64,000 nt of DNA from Pseudomonas saxonica (GCF_007858365.1 NZ_VFIO01000004.1:124001-188000), one strand, 5' to 3'. Shown: positions 44,951 through 55,705, counted from the stretch's first letter. Numbers and translations are program-made. Notes: generated by a model from the sequence alone, not told the origin.

Positions 44951-47053
44951 TTGAAAACTTTCTTGCCCGTTTCAGCCCTGCTGACCGTTGTATGGGCCGT
45001 TGCACCTGCCGCTTTTGCCGACCCTCTGACGCTGCCCAAGACCGACGTGCAAGCCAGTTCCGAGAGTGACCTTTCTGCGTCCGGCTACCAGCAGCCGCTC
45101 GACAGCACCACCACGCGACTGGGCCTTACGCCCAAGGAAACGCCCCAAGGCGTCACGAGCCTGTCCCGCGAACAGTTGAATGATTTCAACCTCAACAGCG
45201 TCAAGGACGCGCTGCGCAGCGCGCCTTCGGTGACGGTCGAACAATATGAAACCGACCGCACCAACTTCACTTCGCGCGGGTTCGACATCAACAACTTCGA
45301 ATACGATGGCATAGGCGCGCCCTTCAGCGCCGGGTTGCTGAGTGGCGACCTGGACATGGCCGAATATCAACAGGTCGACATTCTCCACGGCGCCAACGGC
45401 TTGATGAGCGGCACGGGCAACCCCTCCGCCACGGTCAACTTTATCCGCAAGCGACCCACCTACACCCCGCAAGCCCAGGTAAAAGTCTCTGCAGGATCGT
45501 GGGATACACGCCGTATTGACCTCGACGTGTCCGGGCCTTTGACCGACAGCGGCAATGTACGCGGGCGTTTTATCTACGCCAACGAAACGGGCAACTCTTA
45601 CCTCGACCGCTACTCACGCGAGAAAAACGTGCTGAGCGGCATGTTGGCGTTTGATCTGTCCGACGCGGACACCCTCACCGTCGGTCTATCAGACAGCAAG
45701 AGCAACTCCAATGGCAGCAGTTGGGGCGGGCTACCCTTGACCGATTACCAGGGCAACCTGATCCACTACAGCCGACGCGGCTCCAACGTGGGGCAGAACT
45801 GGAGCTACTGGGACGTGCATACCCTGCGCGCGTTCGCTGAACTGACCCACGACTTCGGCAATGGCTGGAAGAGCAAGCTGAACGTCACCGCAGTCGATCA
45901 GCGCCAGTCGGCCAATATGTATTATCTGATGGCGAACGATGAGAGCCAGCCTTGGCTGGCTGACCCAAGCCACACCAACGCCGATGAAAAACAACTGCTG
46001 GGTGAAGCTCAACTCAGCGGCCCCTTCAGTCTGGGCGGTCGCGAGCATGAGTTGACGCTAGGCGTGGATTACGGACGTTCGCGTCATAAAGAGCGTGGCT
46101 ACTACAACAGTGTTGACGAGTTTATGCCGGCTGATCTGGGCCAGACCCTTAGCGGTAACGTGCCCAAGCCCGATTTGTCGTACACCGACGACGACACAAA
46201 AATGGCCAACTTCACCGACCGCCAAAAAAGTGTCTATGCCGGGGCGCGCTTCAACCTGACGGACCAACTGCACTGGATTGCCGGGGCGCGCATGCTCAGT
46301 GTCGACAGCGATGGCACCGATTACGGCCCGCCCCGTGATGTGCGTATTCACGGCAAAGTCACGCCCTACACCGGGCTGGTCTACGACCTCAACGATCAGT
46401 ACTCCGTCTACGCCAGCTACACCAAAATCTTCAACCCGCAGTACGTGATAGACGCGCAGAGCAAAGTGCTGGCGCCGCTGGAAGGCAAAAGCTACGAAGT
46501 CGGGGTTAAAGGCAGCTTGCTGGATGAGCAACTGGACGTCTCGGCGGCGGTATTCAAAACCGACCAACGCAATGTCGCCGAAGCCACAGGTGAAATGATC
46601 GGTACCCAGTCGGTCTACCAAAGCGAGAACTTCAAAAGCCGCGGCATTGAATTGGAAGCCAGCGGCCAGTTGGCGCCGGGATTACAGGTACAAGGCGGTT
46701 ACAGCTATGTCCACATTGAAGACCCGGATGGCGAAAAAGCCCGTCAATACGTACCGACGCACACCGTGCGTACCAGTTTGACCTATCAATTACCGGACAT
46801 GCCCAAAGCCAAAATTGGCACCCGTGTGGCCTGGCAGAGCGCGATTCAAGTGGACAGTGACAGCCGCATTCGCCAGAACGCTTACGCGCTGGTTGATGTG
46901 ATGGCCAGCTACGACATCGACTCGCATTGGAGCACGGCGCTGAACCTGAACAACGTCAGCAATCGCAAATACCTGATGAGCCTGTACAGCGGCGGTTCGG
47001 GTTTCTATGGCCCGTCGCGCAACGTCACAGCGTCGCTGAGTTACAACTTCTGA
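44951..47053 (+). CDS. TonB-dependent siderophore receptor
   Basis: A 700-residue outer-membrane receptor: signal peptide (about 1-23, ending AFA), plug domain with LSREQLNDFNLNSVKDALRSAPSVTVE, TSRGFDINNFEYDGI and DMAEYQQVDILHGANGLMSGTGNPSATVN, then a 22-strand barrel ending GPSRNVTASLSYNF with the terminal Phe. No N-terminal signalling domain, so it does not drive its own ECF sigma factor. The plug motifs place it among ferric-siderophore receptors of the FpvA/FhuE type; the ligand is unknown. The start is TTG at 44951 with a weak ribosome site. Driven by TonB-ExbBD, also in this window. Confidence 0.92.
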   Translation: MKTFLPVSALLTVVWAVAPAAFADPLTLPKTDVQASSESDLSASGYQQPLDSTTTRLGLTPKETPQGVTSLSREQLNDFNLNSVKDALRSAPSVTVEQYETDRTNFTSRGFDINNFEYDGIGAPFSAGLLSGDLDMAEYQQVDILHGANGLMSGTGNPSATVNFIRKRPTYTPQAQVKVSAGSWDTRRIDLDVSGPLTDSGNVRGRFIYANETGNSYLDRYSREKNVLSGMLAFDLSDADTLTVGLSDSKSNSNGSSWGGLPLTDYQGNLIHYSRRGSNVGQNWSYWDVHTLRAFAELTHDFGNGWKSKLNVTAVDQRQSANMYYLMANDESQPWLADPSHTNADEKQLLGEAQLSGPFSLGGREHELTLGVDYGRSRHKERGYYNSVDEFMPADLGQTLSGNVPKPDLSYTDDDTKMANFTDRQKSVYAGARFNLTDQLHWIAGARMLSVDSDGTDYGPPRDVRIHGKVTPYTGLVYDLNDQYSVYASYTKIFNPQYVIDAQSKVLAPLEGKSYEVGVKGSLLDEQLDVSAAVFKTDQRNVAEATGEMIGTQSVYQSENFKSRGIELEASGQLAPGLQVQGGYSYVHIEDPDGEKARQYVPTHTVRTSLTYQLPDMPKAKIGTRVAWQSAIQVDSDSRIRQNAYALVDVMASYDIDSHWSTALNLNNVSNRKYLMSLYSGGSGFYGPSRNVTASLSYNF

Positions 47054-47079
47054 CCTCAGCCTTGTGGTCATGGGGGAAC

Positions 47080-47241
47080 GCATTACTCGTAGCCGCTGAC
47101 GAGTAATGCGAGGCTGCGTTCGGCGGCGCAGCCGTCGTGAAACCTTTCAATTTGGAATGTCAGATACATCACGTTCATAGACCTTGCGGCGATTGCATCG
47201 TCGCACGCAGCCACGCGTTGCTCGTCAGATACTTCGAGGCT
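47080..47241. repeat. REP-like repeats downstream of the TonB receptor (family 1)
   Basis: A perfect 11-bp hairpin (GCATTACTCGT/ACGAGTAATGC, 47080-47109) carries AGCCGCTG in its loop, followed by GGCTGCGTTCGGCGGCGCAGCC and, near 47199-47232, CGTCGCACGCAGCCACGCG and CTCGTCAGATACTTCGAGG. These are degenerate relatives of the repeats at 14530, 30062 and 44676. Confidence 0.7.
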
Positions 47242-47284
47242 CAGGGCTCTTATGCAATCGCGGAATAAACAAATGAATAAATAT

Positions 47285-47304
47285 GATTTATAGATATATA
47301 AATC
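47285..47304. promoter_or_regulatory. AT-rich dyad in the ssuE upstream region
   Basis: GATTTAT and ATAAATC flank AGATAT in a 20-bp palindrome, 75 bp before ssuE. Candidate regulator or promoter element for the sulfonate operon. The remaining sequence of 47054-47378 is the REP family plus AT-rich spacer, with no gene. Confidence 0.5.
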
Positions 47305-47378
47305 ACCTGCTATGTTCTCCTCACAGAAGCGAAAACGCTGACAGCAATTTGCACTAATTCACTCAAGGAATTGCCTAG

Positions 47379-47972
47379 ATGCTGGTTGTGACACTCGGAG
47401 GAAGCCCCAGCCAACGATCCCGCTCCGGGGTGTTGCTGGATCGCGCTAAAAGCTGGCTCAACCAGCAAGGCGTCGAAGTAGTGAGTTATCAAGTTCGTGA
47501 CTTCCCGGCTGAAGATTTACTGCATGCCCGCTTTGACAGCCCCCACATCATCGACCTGTTGCAGCAGATCGAAAATGCAGATGGTTTGGTGATCGCCACA
47601 CCGGTCTACAAAGCCTCATTTAGCGGCGCCCTCAAAACGGTTCTCGACTTGCTGCCCGAGCGCGCACTGAGTCACAAGGTCGTCTTACCCATCGCCACCG
47701 GCGGTAGCATTGCCCACATGCTGGCCGTGGATTACGCACTCAAACCCGTGCTGTCTGCGCTCAAAGCCCAGGAAATGCTGCACGGCATCTTTGCCGAAGA
47801 CAGTCAGATTGCCTACGGCGAGGGCAGCGCCCAAGCCCAGTTGGTGCCGGTGCTGGAACAACGGCTGAACGAGTCCCTGGAGCACTTTTACAGCGCGCTG
47901 GCCCGCCGTCCAAAACCGCTGGACCCGAACATTCTCAACGAACGTCTGATCACGTCTCGCTGGAGCATCTGA
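47379..47972 (+). CDS. ssuE: NADPH-dependent FMN reductase SsuE
   Basis: A 197-residue flavodoxin-fold reductase that supplies FMNH2 to SsuD. Family motifs: [15 protein letters not shown] near the N-terminus (FMN phosphate loop), [21 protein letters not shown], and [23 protein letters not shown]. First gene of ssuEADCBF, start with AAGGAA ribosome site. 79 bp before ssuA. Confidence 0.96.
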   Translation: MLVVTLGGSPSQRSRSGVLLDRAKSWLNQQGVEVVSYQVRDFPAEDLLHARFDSPHIIDLLQQIENADGLVIATPVYKASFSGALKTVLDLLPERALSHKVVLPIATGGSIAHMLAVDYALKPVLSALKAQEMLHGIFAEDSQIAYGEGSAQAQLVPVLEQRLNESLEHFYSALARRPKPLDPNILNERLITSRWSI

Positions 47973-48051
47973 ACGAAACACCCTCACCTTACTGAACCGC
48001 TAACGGCTCGGCAGGTGCTACCCGAATCTCGAATAACAAAAGGAGAGCGCC

Positions 48052-49017
48052 ATGCGCCCTGTCATTTTGCGTCGTGGTCTGGTCGCCCTGTTAGTGGCGG
48101 CAGTGTCCCTCGGCGTTACCCTGCAAGCTCAAGCTGACACCGTACGCATCGGTTATCAAAAATACGGCACGCTGTTGTTGCTCAAGACTAAAGGCACGCT
48201 GGAAAAGCGTCTGGCCGAGCAAGGCGTGGACGTGCAATGGACCGAGTTTCCCGGCGGCCCGCAACTGCTTGAAGGCTTGAACGTAGGGTCTATCGACTTC
48301 GGCGTAACCGGCGAAACGCCGCCTGTATTTGCTCAGGCAGCCGGAGCTGATTTGCTTTACGTCGCTTATGAACCACCGGCTCCGACCAGCGAAGCGATTC
48401 TGGTGCCCAAGGATTCACCGATCACCTCGGTGAAAGACCTTAAAGGCAAAAAAGTAGTGCTCAATAAAGGCTCCAACGTGCACTACCTGTTGGTACGCGC
48501 CCTTGAGGACGCCGGCCTTAAATACACCGATATCCAGACAGTATTCCTGCCGCCTGCCGATGCCCGCGCAGCGTTTGAGCGGGGCAGTGTCGATGCTTGG
48601 GTGATCTGGGACCCGTACCAGGCCGCCGCGGAACAACAACTGCAAGCACGCACCCTGCGTGATGCCAGCGGCATTGCCGACAACCATCAGTTTTACCTGG
48701 CCACCAAACCCTTCGCCGAGCAGCACCCCAAGGTTATCGAAACCCTGGTCGACGAAGTGCGCAATGTCGGTGATTGGGCCAAAGCCCACCCTGAAGACGT
48801 GACGAAGCAAGTGGCGCCGATTCTCGGCCTGTCGCCTGAAATCACCCTGACAGCGGTAAAACGCCAAGGCTACGGCGCGCAATTTCTGACCCCTGAAGTG
48901 ATCAACGCGCAGCAGAAAATCGCAGACACCTTTCACCAGCTCAAATTGATTCCAAAGCCGCTGGTGATTAAAGACGTGATCTGGACCCCTCCGGCCGCTG
49001 TGGCCACCGCTAACTAA
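48052..49017 (+). CDS. ssuA: Aliphatic sulfonate-binding protein SsuA
   Basis: A 321-residue binding protein with signal peptide (about 1-28, ending AQA), [45 protein letters not shown], and [15 protein letters not shown]. It delivers alkanesulfonates to SsuBC. Start has AAAAGGAG. Confidence 0.96.
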   Translation: MRPVILRRGLVALLVAAVSLGVTLQAQADTVRIGYQKYGTLLLLKTKGTLEKRLAEQGVDVQWTEFPGGPQLLEGLNVGSIDFGVTGETPPVFAQAAGADLLYVAYEPPAPTSEAILVPKDSPITSVKDLKGKKVVLNKGSNVHYLLVRALEDAGLKYTDIQTVFLPPADARAAFERGSVDAWVIWDPYQAAAEQQLQARTLRDASGIADNHQFYLATKPFAEQHPKVIETLVDEVRNVGDWAKAHPEDVTKQVAPILGLSPEITLTAVKRQGYGAQFLTPEVINAQQKIADTFHQLKLIPKPLVIKDVIWTPPAAVATAN

Positions 49018-49049
49018 CGCTTGCAGAACCCCATTTAGGAGACCACTCC

Positions 49050-50198
49050 ATGAGCCTCAATATTTTTTGGTTCCTGCCAACCCACGGTGACGGCCATTAC
49101 CTTGGCACCAGCGAGGGTGCCCGCGCCGTAGACCACGGCTATCTGCAACAAGTAGCGCAAGCCGCAGATCGCCTGGGTTTTGGCGGGGTGCTGATTCCCA
49201 CCGGTCGTTCGTGTGAAGATTCGTGGCTGGTAGCCGCCTCGCTGATCCCTGTGACTCAGCGCCTGAAATTTCTGGTGGCTCTGCGTCCAGGCATCGTTTC
49301 ACCGACCGTTGCGGCCCGTCAGGCGGCGACACTGGATCGTCTGTCAGGCGGCCGCGCGCTGTTCAATCTGGTGACCGGCGGAGATCCGGAAGAACTGGCC
49401 GGCGATGGCTTGTTCCTCAGCCACGAAGAACGCTATCAAGCTTCGGTTGAGTTCACCCGTATCTGGCGCCGCGTGCTTGAAGGCGAAACCGTGGATTACG
49501 ACGGTCAGCACATCAAGGTCAAAGGCGCCAAGTTGCTCTACCCACCGGTTCAGCAACCGCGCCCACCTCTGTACTTCGGCGGCTCGTCCGAAGCTGCGCA
49601 AGACCTGGCCGCCGAGCAAGTAGAAATGGTTCTGACCTGGGGCGAGCCACCTGCTGCCGTAGCCGAGAAGATCGAGCAAGTACGGGCCAAGGCCGCCAAA
49701 CTGGGCCGCACCGTACGCTTCGGTATTCGCCTGCACGTGATCGTGCGTGAAACCAACGATGAAGCCTGGAAAGCCGCCGACAAGCTTATTTCGCATGTGG
49801 ACGACGAGACTATCGCTCGCGCGCAGGCTTCACTGTCTCGCTTTGATTCAGTCGGTCAGCAGCGCATGGCCGCTCTGCACGGTGGCAGCCGCGACAACCT
49901 CGAAGTCAGCCCAAACCTGTGGGCAGGCGTGGGTCTGGTACGTGGCGGTGCCGGTACGGCGCTGGTTGGCGACGGCCCTACCGTGGCCGCGCGGGTCAAG
50001 GAATATGCGGATCTGGGCATCGACACGTTTATTTTCTCGGGCTATCCGCACCTGGAGGAATCCTACCGCGTGGCTGAACTGCTGTTCCCGCACCTTGATA
50101 TCGAGCGCCCGGAGCTGCCGAAAAGTGCGGGTTACGTGAGCCCGTTCGGCGAAATGGTCGCCAACGATATTCTCCCCAAAGCTGCGTCGCAGAGCTGA
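49050..50198 (+). CDS. ssuD: FMNH2-dependent alkanesulfonate monooxygenase SsuD
   Basis: A 382-residue bacterial-luciferase-family TIM barrel that cleaves the C-S bond of alkanesulfonates to sulfite and aldehyde, using FMNH2 from SsuE. Opening [19 protein letters not shown], then [21 protein letters not shown] and [19 protein letters not shown] near the C-terminus. Length matches known SsuD. Confidence 0.97.
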   Translation: MSLNIFWFLPTHGDGHYLGTSEGARAVDHGYLQQVAQAADRLGFGGVLIPTGRSCEDSWLVAASLIPVTQRLKFLVALRPGIVSPTVAARQAATLDRLSGGRALFNLVTGGDPEELAGDGLFLSHEERYQASVEFTRIWRRVLEGETVDYDGQHIKVKGAKLLYPPVQQPRPPLYFGGSSEAAQDLAAEQVEMVLTWGEPPAAVAEKIEQVRAKAAKLGRTVRFGIRLHVIVRETNDEAWKAADKLISHVDDETIARAQASLSRFDSVGQQRMAALHGGSRDNLEVSPNLWAGVGLVRGGAGTALVGDGPTVAARVKEYADLGIDTFIFSGYPHLEESYRVAELLFPHLDIERPELPKSAGYVSPFGEMVANDILPKAASQS

Positions 50199-50205
50199 GG
50201 CGGTC

Positions 50206-51012
50206 ATGAGTACGGCGAAGGCGATCAGCCTTAATTCTATTGCTCACAAAGCAGCTCCCTGGGTATTGCCCGTGTTGCTGCTGGCGGTGTGGCAGTTGTC
50301 TGTGTCTGCGGGCTGGTTATCGACGCGCATCTTGCCGGCGCCCAGCGCCGTGTTTGCGGCAGGCGTCGAGCTGGTGCGCAGTGGCGAAATCTGGAAACAC
50401 CTGGCCATCAGCGGCTGGCGAGCGGGTTTGGGCTTTGTAATCGGTGGCAGTATCGGTCTGGCCCTGGGCTTTATCACCGGCTTGTCGAAATGGGGCGAGC
50501 GCCTGCTCGACAGCTCGGTGCAAATGATCCGAAACGTTCCCCATTTGGCGCTGATTCCGCTGGTGATTCTGTGGTTTGGCATTGACGAGTCGGCGAAGAT
50601 TTTTCTGGTGGCGCTGGGGACGTTGTTCCCCATCTACCTAAACACCTATCACGGCATTCGCAACGTCGACCCGGCACTGGTGGAAATGGCTCGCAGCTAC
50701 GGGTTATCGGGTTTCAGCCTGTTCTGGCAAGTGATTCTGCCCGGAGCGCTGCCTTCGATTCTGGTTGGCGTGCGCTTTGCGTTGGGCTTCATGTGGTTAA
50801 CGCTGATCGTGGCCGAAACTATTTCTGCCAGCTCAGGTATTGGCTATCTGGCGATGAACGCCCGGGAATTTTTGCAAACCGACGTCGTCGTGCTGGCAAT
50901 TGTTTTGTATGCGGTGCTCGGCAAGTTGGCCGACAGCGCGGCCCGAGGTCTGGAACGCGTGTGGTTGCGCTGGCACCCGGCGTATCAAGTGGTTAAAGGC
51001 GGTGCAGCATGA
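50206..51012 (+). CDS. ssuC: Sulfonate ABC transporter permease SsuC
   Basis: A 268-residue inner-membrane permease with about six hydrophobic segments and the EAA loop [30 protein letters not shown]. Start seven bases after the ssuD stop with GAGGC; overlaps ssuB by four bases. Homologous to tauC. Confidence 0.96.
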   Translation: MSTAKAISLNSIAHKAAPWVLPVLLLAVWQLSVSAGWLSTRILPAPSAVFAAGVELVRSGEIWKHLAISGWRAGLGFVIGGSIGLALGFITGLSKWGERLLDSSVQMIRNVPHLALIPLVILWFGIDESAKIFLVALGTLFPIYLNTYHGIRNVDPALVEMARSYGLSGFSLFWQVILPGALPSILVGVRFALGFMWLTLIVAETISASSGIGYLAMNAREFLQTDVVVLAIVLYAVLGKLADSAARGLERVWLRWHPAYQVVKGGAA

Positions 51013-51815
51013 CAGCTCAACAACCTCCACACCTGCGCCAAGGTATCCCGCTGGTGGTGCAAGACCTGAAGAAGTCCTTTGGCGATCGTCAGGTCTTGAA
51101 AGGCATCGACCTGCACATCCCGGCGGGCCAGTTTGTCGCCATCGTCGGGCGCAGCGGTTGCGGTAAAAGCACCCTGATGCGTCTGCTGGCTGGCCTCGAT
51201 CAACCTTCAGGCGGTGAGCTGCTGGCCGGCAAGGCGCCGTTGCAAGACGCTCGCGAAGACACGCGACTGATGTTTCAGGAAGCACGCTTGCTGCCCTGGA
51301 AGAAAGTCATCGACAACGTGGGCCTCGGACTCAAGGGCGAATGGCGGCCAAAAGCCCTCAAAGCGCTGGAAGAAGTAGGCCTGGCCGAGCGGGCGAATGA
51401 GTGGCCGGCAGCGTTATCGGGCGGGCAAAAACAGCGGGTGGCGTTGGCACGTGCCCTGATTCACCAACCCCGATTATTGCTGCTGGATGAACCGCTGGGT
51501 GCACTTGATGCGCTGACCCGAATTGAAATGCAGCACCTGATCGAACGCCTGTGGCGCCAGCATGGTTTCACCGTATTACTGGTGACCCACGACGTCAGTG
51601 AAGCGGTGGCCATTGCCGACCGCGTCATTTTGATCGAAGACGGCGAAGTGGGGCTGGACCTCACGGTTGAACTTCCGCGCCCCAGGGTGCGGGGCTCACA
51701 TCGATTGGCCGCGCTGGAAACCGAAGTGCTGAACCGAGTACTCGCATTGCCTGGCTCGCCCCCTGAGCCAGAACCCGTTGCGCCGTTGCCCACGCAATTG
51801 CGCTGGGCGCAATAA
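51009..51815 (+). CDS. ssuB: Sulfonate ABC transporter ATP-binding protein SsuB
   Basis: A 268-residue ATPase: Walker [14 protein letters not shown]-loop [11 protein letters not shown], signature [15 protein letters not shown], Walker [13 protein letters not shown], and [12 protein letters not shown]. It ends with an unusual Pro-rich tail ([13 protein letters not shown]). Overlaps ssuC by four bases; a 35-bp gap to ssuF. Confidence 0.96.
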   Translation: MTAQQPPHLRQGIPLVVQDLKKSFGDRQVLKGIDLHIPAGQFVAIVGRSGCGKSTLMRLLAGLDQPSGGELLAGKAPLQDAREDTRLMFQEARLLPWKKVIDNVGLGLKGEWRPKALKALEEVGLAERANEWPAALSGGQKQRVALARALIHQPRLLLLDEPLGALDALTRIEMQHLIERLWRQHGFTVLLVTHDVSEAVAIADRVILIEDGEVGLDLTVELPRPRVRGSHRLAALETEVLNRVLALPGSPPEPEPVAPLPTQLRWAQ

Positions 51816-51850
51816 CCTCACTTTTCTATCCCAAGACAGGAATCGACACC

Positions 51851-52066
51851 ATGACCATCAAAGCCATTAACGTTCGTAACCAGTTCAAAGGCCACATCAA
51901 GGAAATCGTGCTGGGCGACGTGTTATCAGAAATCGACGTACAAACAGCGTCCGGCATCGTCACCTCGGTGATTACCACCCGCTCGGTCAAAGAGCTGGAA
52001 CTGGTGGTCGGCAGCGAAGTGATTGCTTTCGTCAAATCCACTGAAGTATCGATCGCCAAGCTCTAA
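51851..52066 (+). CDS. ssuF: TOBE-domain molybdopterin-binding-like protein SsuF
   Basis: A 71-residue TOBE/Mop protein (MTIKAINVRNQFKGHIKEI...SEIDVQTASGIVTSVITT). In P. putida ssuF is the last gene of ssuEADCBF and is required for sulfonate and sulfate-ester use; its Mop-like fold suggests a molybdate or oxyanion-binding role. Good ribosome site (ACAGGAA). Followed by a terminator. Confidence 0.9.
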   Translation: MTIKAINVRNQFKGHIKEIVLGDVLSEIDVQTASGIVTSVITTRSVKELELVVGSEVIAFVKSTEVSIAKL

Positions 52067-52083
52067 ACCGTGGCTTATCCCCA

Positions 52084-52114
52084 ACCCCGAAAGGCGCGAG
52101 CCCTTCGGGGTTTT
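52084..52114 (+). terminator. Rho-independent terminator of the ssu operon
   Basis: Stem AACCCCGAA/TTCGGGGTT with inner GG/CC pairing, then TTTT, 18 bp past the ssuF stop. Confidence 0.85.
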
Positions 52115-52138
52115 GAGGGCTCAGGGCCAGCGTTCAGT

Positions 52139-53548
52139 TCATGCCCGACTAAATAGCGCGGCCATTTCACGGAGCAGCACCTCGGCCTCAAGGACTTTAT
52201 TGACCACCGCTTCACCCTCAGCGCGCGAAACGCCCAACCGGTCGAACAGGGCATCAGGCAAGGGCGCGCACGAGCCATGACCCATCCCCCGACTGCGCAG
52301 CAGCCCCAATGCAACACACACCAGATTAGGGTAGGGCGCATCATGACCCAGATAACCCGGGTCGTGCTGAAAGCGCACGGCAACGACCAATTCCTCCGGC
52401 ATTCCCCAAAAGCGCATTAACCAGGCCCCCATCTGCTCGCGGCTGATGCCCAACAAGTGCTGCTCTATTTCGCTATGACTGGCGTGCGGATTGACCTCAA
52501 GGTGCCGGCAAATCAGTGAGAAGTGCGGCGGGAATACATGGGCCAGCAGCAAATAGCCAAAATTGTGCAGTAACCCCGCCAGGTAGGTCATGCCGACTTC
52601 CGGGCGTTGCTCCCGAGGCATGGCACGGGTCAGCCCTTCAATGACTGCGGCCGTGTAAATGGATTGCTGCCAGTAAGGCATGCTGGATTGCGGGTGATCT
52701 TTGGGTAAGCCCAAGCTCTTGTCCAACGACAAGCTCAACGCGAGGTTGACGACGACATCGACTCCCAACACACGAGAAATAGCGTCTTCCACCGAACGAA
52801 TCTTGCTCTTCGGGGCGTAGTACGAAGATGACGCCCAGCTTAGAAGTTGCGCAGCTAAAGCCGGATCGGTTTCGACAACGCTCGTCACTTCGTCAATGGA
52901 GATGTCTGGATTGGCACGAAGCTGTATAAGCTTGCGGACGCTTTCCGCCAAAGGCGGTAACTCAATGGTGGCTTCAAGCCGCTGCTGAATGCGCCGCGTG
53001 GTGAACGCTTTAACCGCTCGGGTGATGGCTTCGCCATCGTCTACCGCCTGCTGAAGGCTGAGCCGGATAGCACTCAGCGGCTCCCCAAAACGGCCGACAC
53101 TGGCTTTACTGAGCAAGCGCTTGAAGTCTTCAACTGTGATCTCCAGCAACAAGCCGGTTTCACCGCTGCTGATAAACAGCTGCGGTTGATGCAGGAGATG
53201 CTCTTCGTACAAGCAGGTGGAACCGGTCACTGTCGGCAGGCCCGGCAAGATGCGCAGTTGGTGCTTGGCGAGCAGCTCTGCAAGCCGGTCAGCTGCCACG
53301 GCCGTCATGTCTCGTCCAATCAAATCGGCGAGTCGATTGAGGTCGAGCAATTGGCTTTGGGCGAACATCACCATAAGCTCGCCGACCGAATCATGGAGCA
53401 ATACCGTTTGCACCTTGCACGCCGGGTCAAGCCCAGGGTGGTCAATGACTTCCCGGTACGGGATGGACAACTCTGCTAACACCCGCTGTAGAGCGGGCGG
53501 CGTGCTCAAAGGGGTTGGCACGTCAGCGACGTCAGCTGTGGTTTGCAT
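52139..53548 (-). CDS. YbaK-like plus HDOD-domain protein
   Basis: A 469-residue cytoplasmic protein. Residues about 20-150 resemble a YbaK/aminoacyl-tRNA-deacylase-like domain (ELSIPYREVIDHPG, LDLNRLADLIGRDMTAVAADRL). Residues about 195-400 are an HDOD domain (IELPPLAESVRKLIQLRANPDISIDEVTSVVETDPALAAQLLSWASS). The HD-type motif region reads LLHNFGYLLLAHVFP, with Asn where catalytic HD proteins have Asp, as is usual in HDOD signalling domains. The equivalent gene beside recG and oxyR in other pseudomonads is unnamed. Role likely in signalling; no partner is identified here. Confidence 0.85.
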   Translation of the reverse strand: MQTTADVADVPTPLSTPPALQRVLAELSIPYREVIDHPGLDPACKVQTVLLHDSVGELMVMFAQSQLLDLNRLADLIGRDMTAVAADRLAELLAKHQLRILPGLPTVTGSTCLYEEHLLHQPQLFISSGETGLLLEITVEDFKRLLSKASVGRFGEPLSAIRLSLQQAVDDGEAITRAVKAFTTRRIQQRLEATIELPPLAESVRKLIQLRANPDISIDEVTSVVETDPALAAQLLSWASSSYYAPKSKIRSVEDAISRVLGVDVVVNLALSLSLDKSLGLPKDHPQSSMPYWQQSIYTAAVIEGLTRAMPREQRPEVGMTYLAGLLHNFGYLLLAHVFPPHFSLICRHLEVNPHASHSEIEQHLLGISREQMGAWLMRFWGMPEELVVAVRFQHDPGYLGHDAPYPNLVCVALGLLRSRGMGHGSCAPLPDALFDRLGVSRAEGEAVVNKVLEAEVLLREMAALFSRA

Positions 53549-53618
53549 GGGGTCTTCTTAACTCAAAATGGTACAGCCATCACTGAATCGGCAGCGGGCT
53601 CATTTACTGAATGCTCAT

Positions 53619-55694
53619 TTAAACTTGCCCGTATTGCTGACCATGGCGCAGCCAGCGGTCGAGCAGGGGACTGACATGGCTTGGCCAGCGTTCGAGCAAG
53701 GCCAGCGCCGCTTCGCGCACGGCCGGCAGCAGGTCGGCGTCACGCATCAAATCAGCCACTTTGAACTGCAACAGCCCGGTTTGCCGAGTGCCGAGCATCT
53801 CTCCGGGGCCGCGCAACTCCAGGTCTTTTTCTGCGATGACAAAACCATCATTGGTCTCGCGCATGATGCCCAAGCGTTGGCGCCCCACTTGCGACAGCGG
53901 CGGATGGTAGAGCAGCACACAGTGACTGGCTGCGCTGCCCCGGCCTACGCGCCCGCGTAATTGGTGCAATTGAGACAAGCCCAGGCGCTCGGGGTTTTCA
54001 ATGATCATCAAACTGGCATTGGGAACGTCCACACCCACTTCAATCACCGTCGTGGCGACCAGCAATTGCAGTTCACCGGCCTTGAAGCGGGCCATGACCT
54101 CGGCTTTCTCGGCGGCCTTCATGCGTCCGTGGATCAAGCCCACACGCAGTTCGCCCAGCGCGCTGGTAAGGTCTTCAAACGTGGTTTCGGCGGCCTGGCA
54201 GGTCATCTCTTCGGATTCTTCGATCAGCGTGCACACCCAATAGGCCTGCCGCCCTTCAGCGCAGGCAGCACGCACCCGCTCAATCACTTCGACGCGCCGT
54301 GTGTCGACCACCAGCACGGTATTGACCGGCGTTCGTCCGGGCGGCAACTCATCGAGAATCGAAGTGTCCAGATCGGCGTAAGCACTCATGGCCAGCGTGC
54401 GAGGAATCGGCGTTGCAGTCATGATCAACTGGTGCGGGCACATCACCCCGCCCACACCTTTATTGCGCAGGGCCAGACGCTGCTGGACACCAAATCGGTG
54501 CTGCTCATCGATGATGACCAGTGCAAGGTTTTTGAACTGAACCTGATCTTGAAACAGCGCGTGGGTACCCACCACCATCGGTGCGCCGTTGGCGATTTGC
54601 TCCATGGCCGCCGTGCGCGCTTTGCCTTTGAGCTTGCCAGCCAGCCAGGCGACTTCGATGCCCAGCGGTTCCAGCCAGCGTTTAAAGCTGATGAAATGCT
54701 GCTCGGCGAGAATCTCGGTAGGGGCCATCAAGGCCACCTGATAACCCGCCTCCAAGGCTTGCAACGCTGCAAGCGCCGCCACCACCGTTTTACCGGCGCC
54801 GACGTCGCCCTGGATCAGGCGCAACATGGGTTCAGGCTGACAGAGATCGTAGGCGATTTCGTTGCCCACGCGAACTTGAGCCCCCGTGGGCGCAAAGCCT
54901 AGATTGGCGAGGAACTGAGCGGGCAGCTTTTTTGCCTTGGGCAGTACCGGCGCCTGCTGGGAACGCAGGCTCTCGCGCAGTCGTTGCTGAGAGAGCTGAT
55001 GGGTCAGCAGTTCTTCAAACGCCAAACGGTGTTGCGCCCAGTGATGACCCAGTGCCAGCTCTTCCACATCGGCATCTGCCGGGGGCTGATGCAAATAGCG
55101 AATGGCTTCGTCCAGCGGGGCCAGTTGGTAGTCTTTAGCCAGTTCGGACGGCAGCCAATCGGGCAGGCTGCGAGGGCCCAGCATGGCCAGACTTTGCTGG
55201 CTGAGCTGACGCAGACGCTGCTGAGTCAGACCTTCGGTGGTCGGGTAAATGGGCGTTAGTGTGGTATCGACTGGCGGTGGCTCGTCACCGGTGATCGCGC
55301 GGTATTCAGGGTGATAGATTTCCAGACCTGAAGCACCCGGCCGTGCTTCGCCATAACAACGCACCTCAGTGCCACGTTTTAAACTTTCTTTTTGCGCGTT
55401 ACTGAAGTGATAGAAACGCAGGCTCAAGCCGCCCGTGCCGTCATTAATGCGCACCAGCAAGCTGCGACGCTTGCCCATGACCACATCAGTGCCGATGACA
55501 CGCCCCTCGACCACTGCATCCTGCCCCGGGCGCAAAGCGCCAATCGGCACGACGCGGGTGCGATCCTGATAGCGCAGGGGTAAATGAAACAATACGTCCT
55601 GCACGGTTTCGAGACCGACCTTGGCCAGCTTCTCGGCCATAGCCTCGCCCACGCCCTTGAGCGCGGTGACTGACACGTTCGACAACTCGGACAT
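53619..55694 (-). CDS. recG: ATP-dependent DNA helicase RecG
   Basis: A branch-migrating helicase acting on Holliday junctions and stalled forks. The 691-residue protein has the N-terminal wedge domain, then Walker A GDVGAGKT, the DEQH box in IIDEQHRFGVQQR, MTATPIPRTL, and the C-terminal TRG region. I placed the start at 55694 (MSELSNVSV), 11 bp after the oxyR stop; 691 residues match other pseudomonad RecG, and the alternative upstream extension has no support. Confidence 0.97.
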   Translation of the reverse strand: MSELSNVSVTALKGVGEAMAEKLAKVGLETVQDVLFHLPLRYQDRTRVVPIGALRPGQDAVVEGRVIGTDVVMGKRRSLLVRINDGTGGLSLRFYHFSNAQKESLKRGTEVRCYGEARPGASGLEIYHPEYRAITGDEPPPVDTTLTPIYPTTEGLTQQRLRQLSQQSLAMLGPRSLPDWLPSELAKDYQLAPLDEAIRYLHQPPADADVEELALGHHWAQHRLAFEELLTHQLSQQRLRESLRSQQAPVLPKAKKLPAQFLANLGFAPTGAQVRVGNEIAYDLCQPEPMLRLIQGDVGAGKTVVAALAALQALEAGYQVALMAPTEILAEQHFISFKRWLEPLGIEVAWLAGKLKGKARTAAMEQIANGAPMVVGTHALFQDQVQFKNLALVIIDEQHRFGVQQRLALRNKGVGGVMCPHQLIMTATPIPRTLAMSAYADLDTSILDELPPGRTPVNTVLVVDTRRVEVIERVRAACAEGRQAYWVCTLIEESEEMTCQAAETTFEDLTSALGELRVGLIHGRMKAAEKAEVMARFKAGELQLLVATTVIEVGVDVPNASLMIIENPERLGLSQLHQLRGRVGRGSAASHCVLLYHPPLSQVGRQRLGIMRETNDGFVIAEKDLELRGPGEMLGTRQTGLLQFKVADLMRDADLLPAVREAALALLERWPSHVSPLLDRWLRHGQQYGQV

Positions 55695-55705
55695 CGCCGC
55701 CGCTC

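Noticed and set aside
47080..47109. The perfect 11-bp hairpin after the TonB receptor as a terminator
   Set aside because: No U-run follows, and its loop carries the REP-family word, so it is better read as a repeat element.
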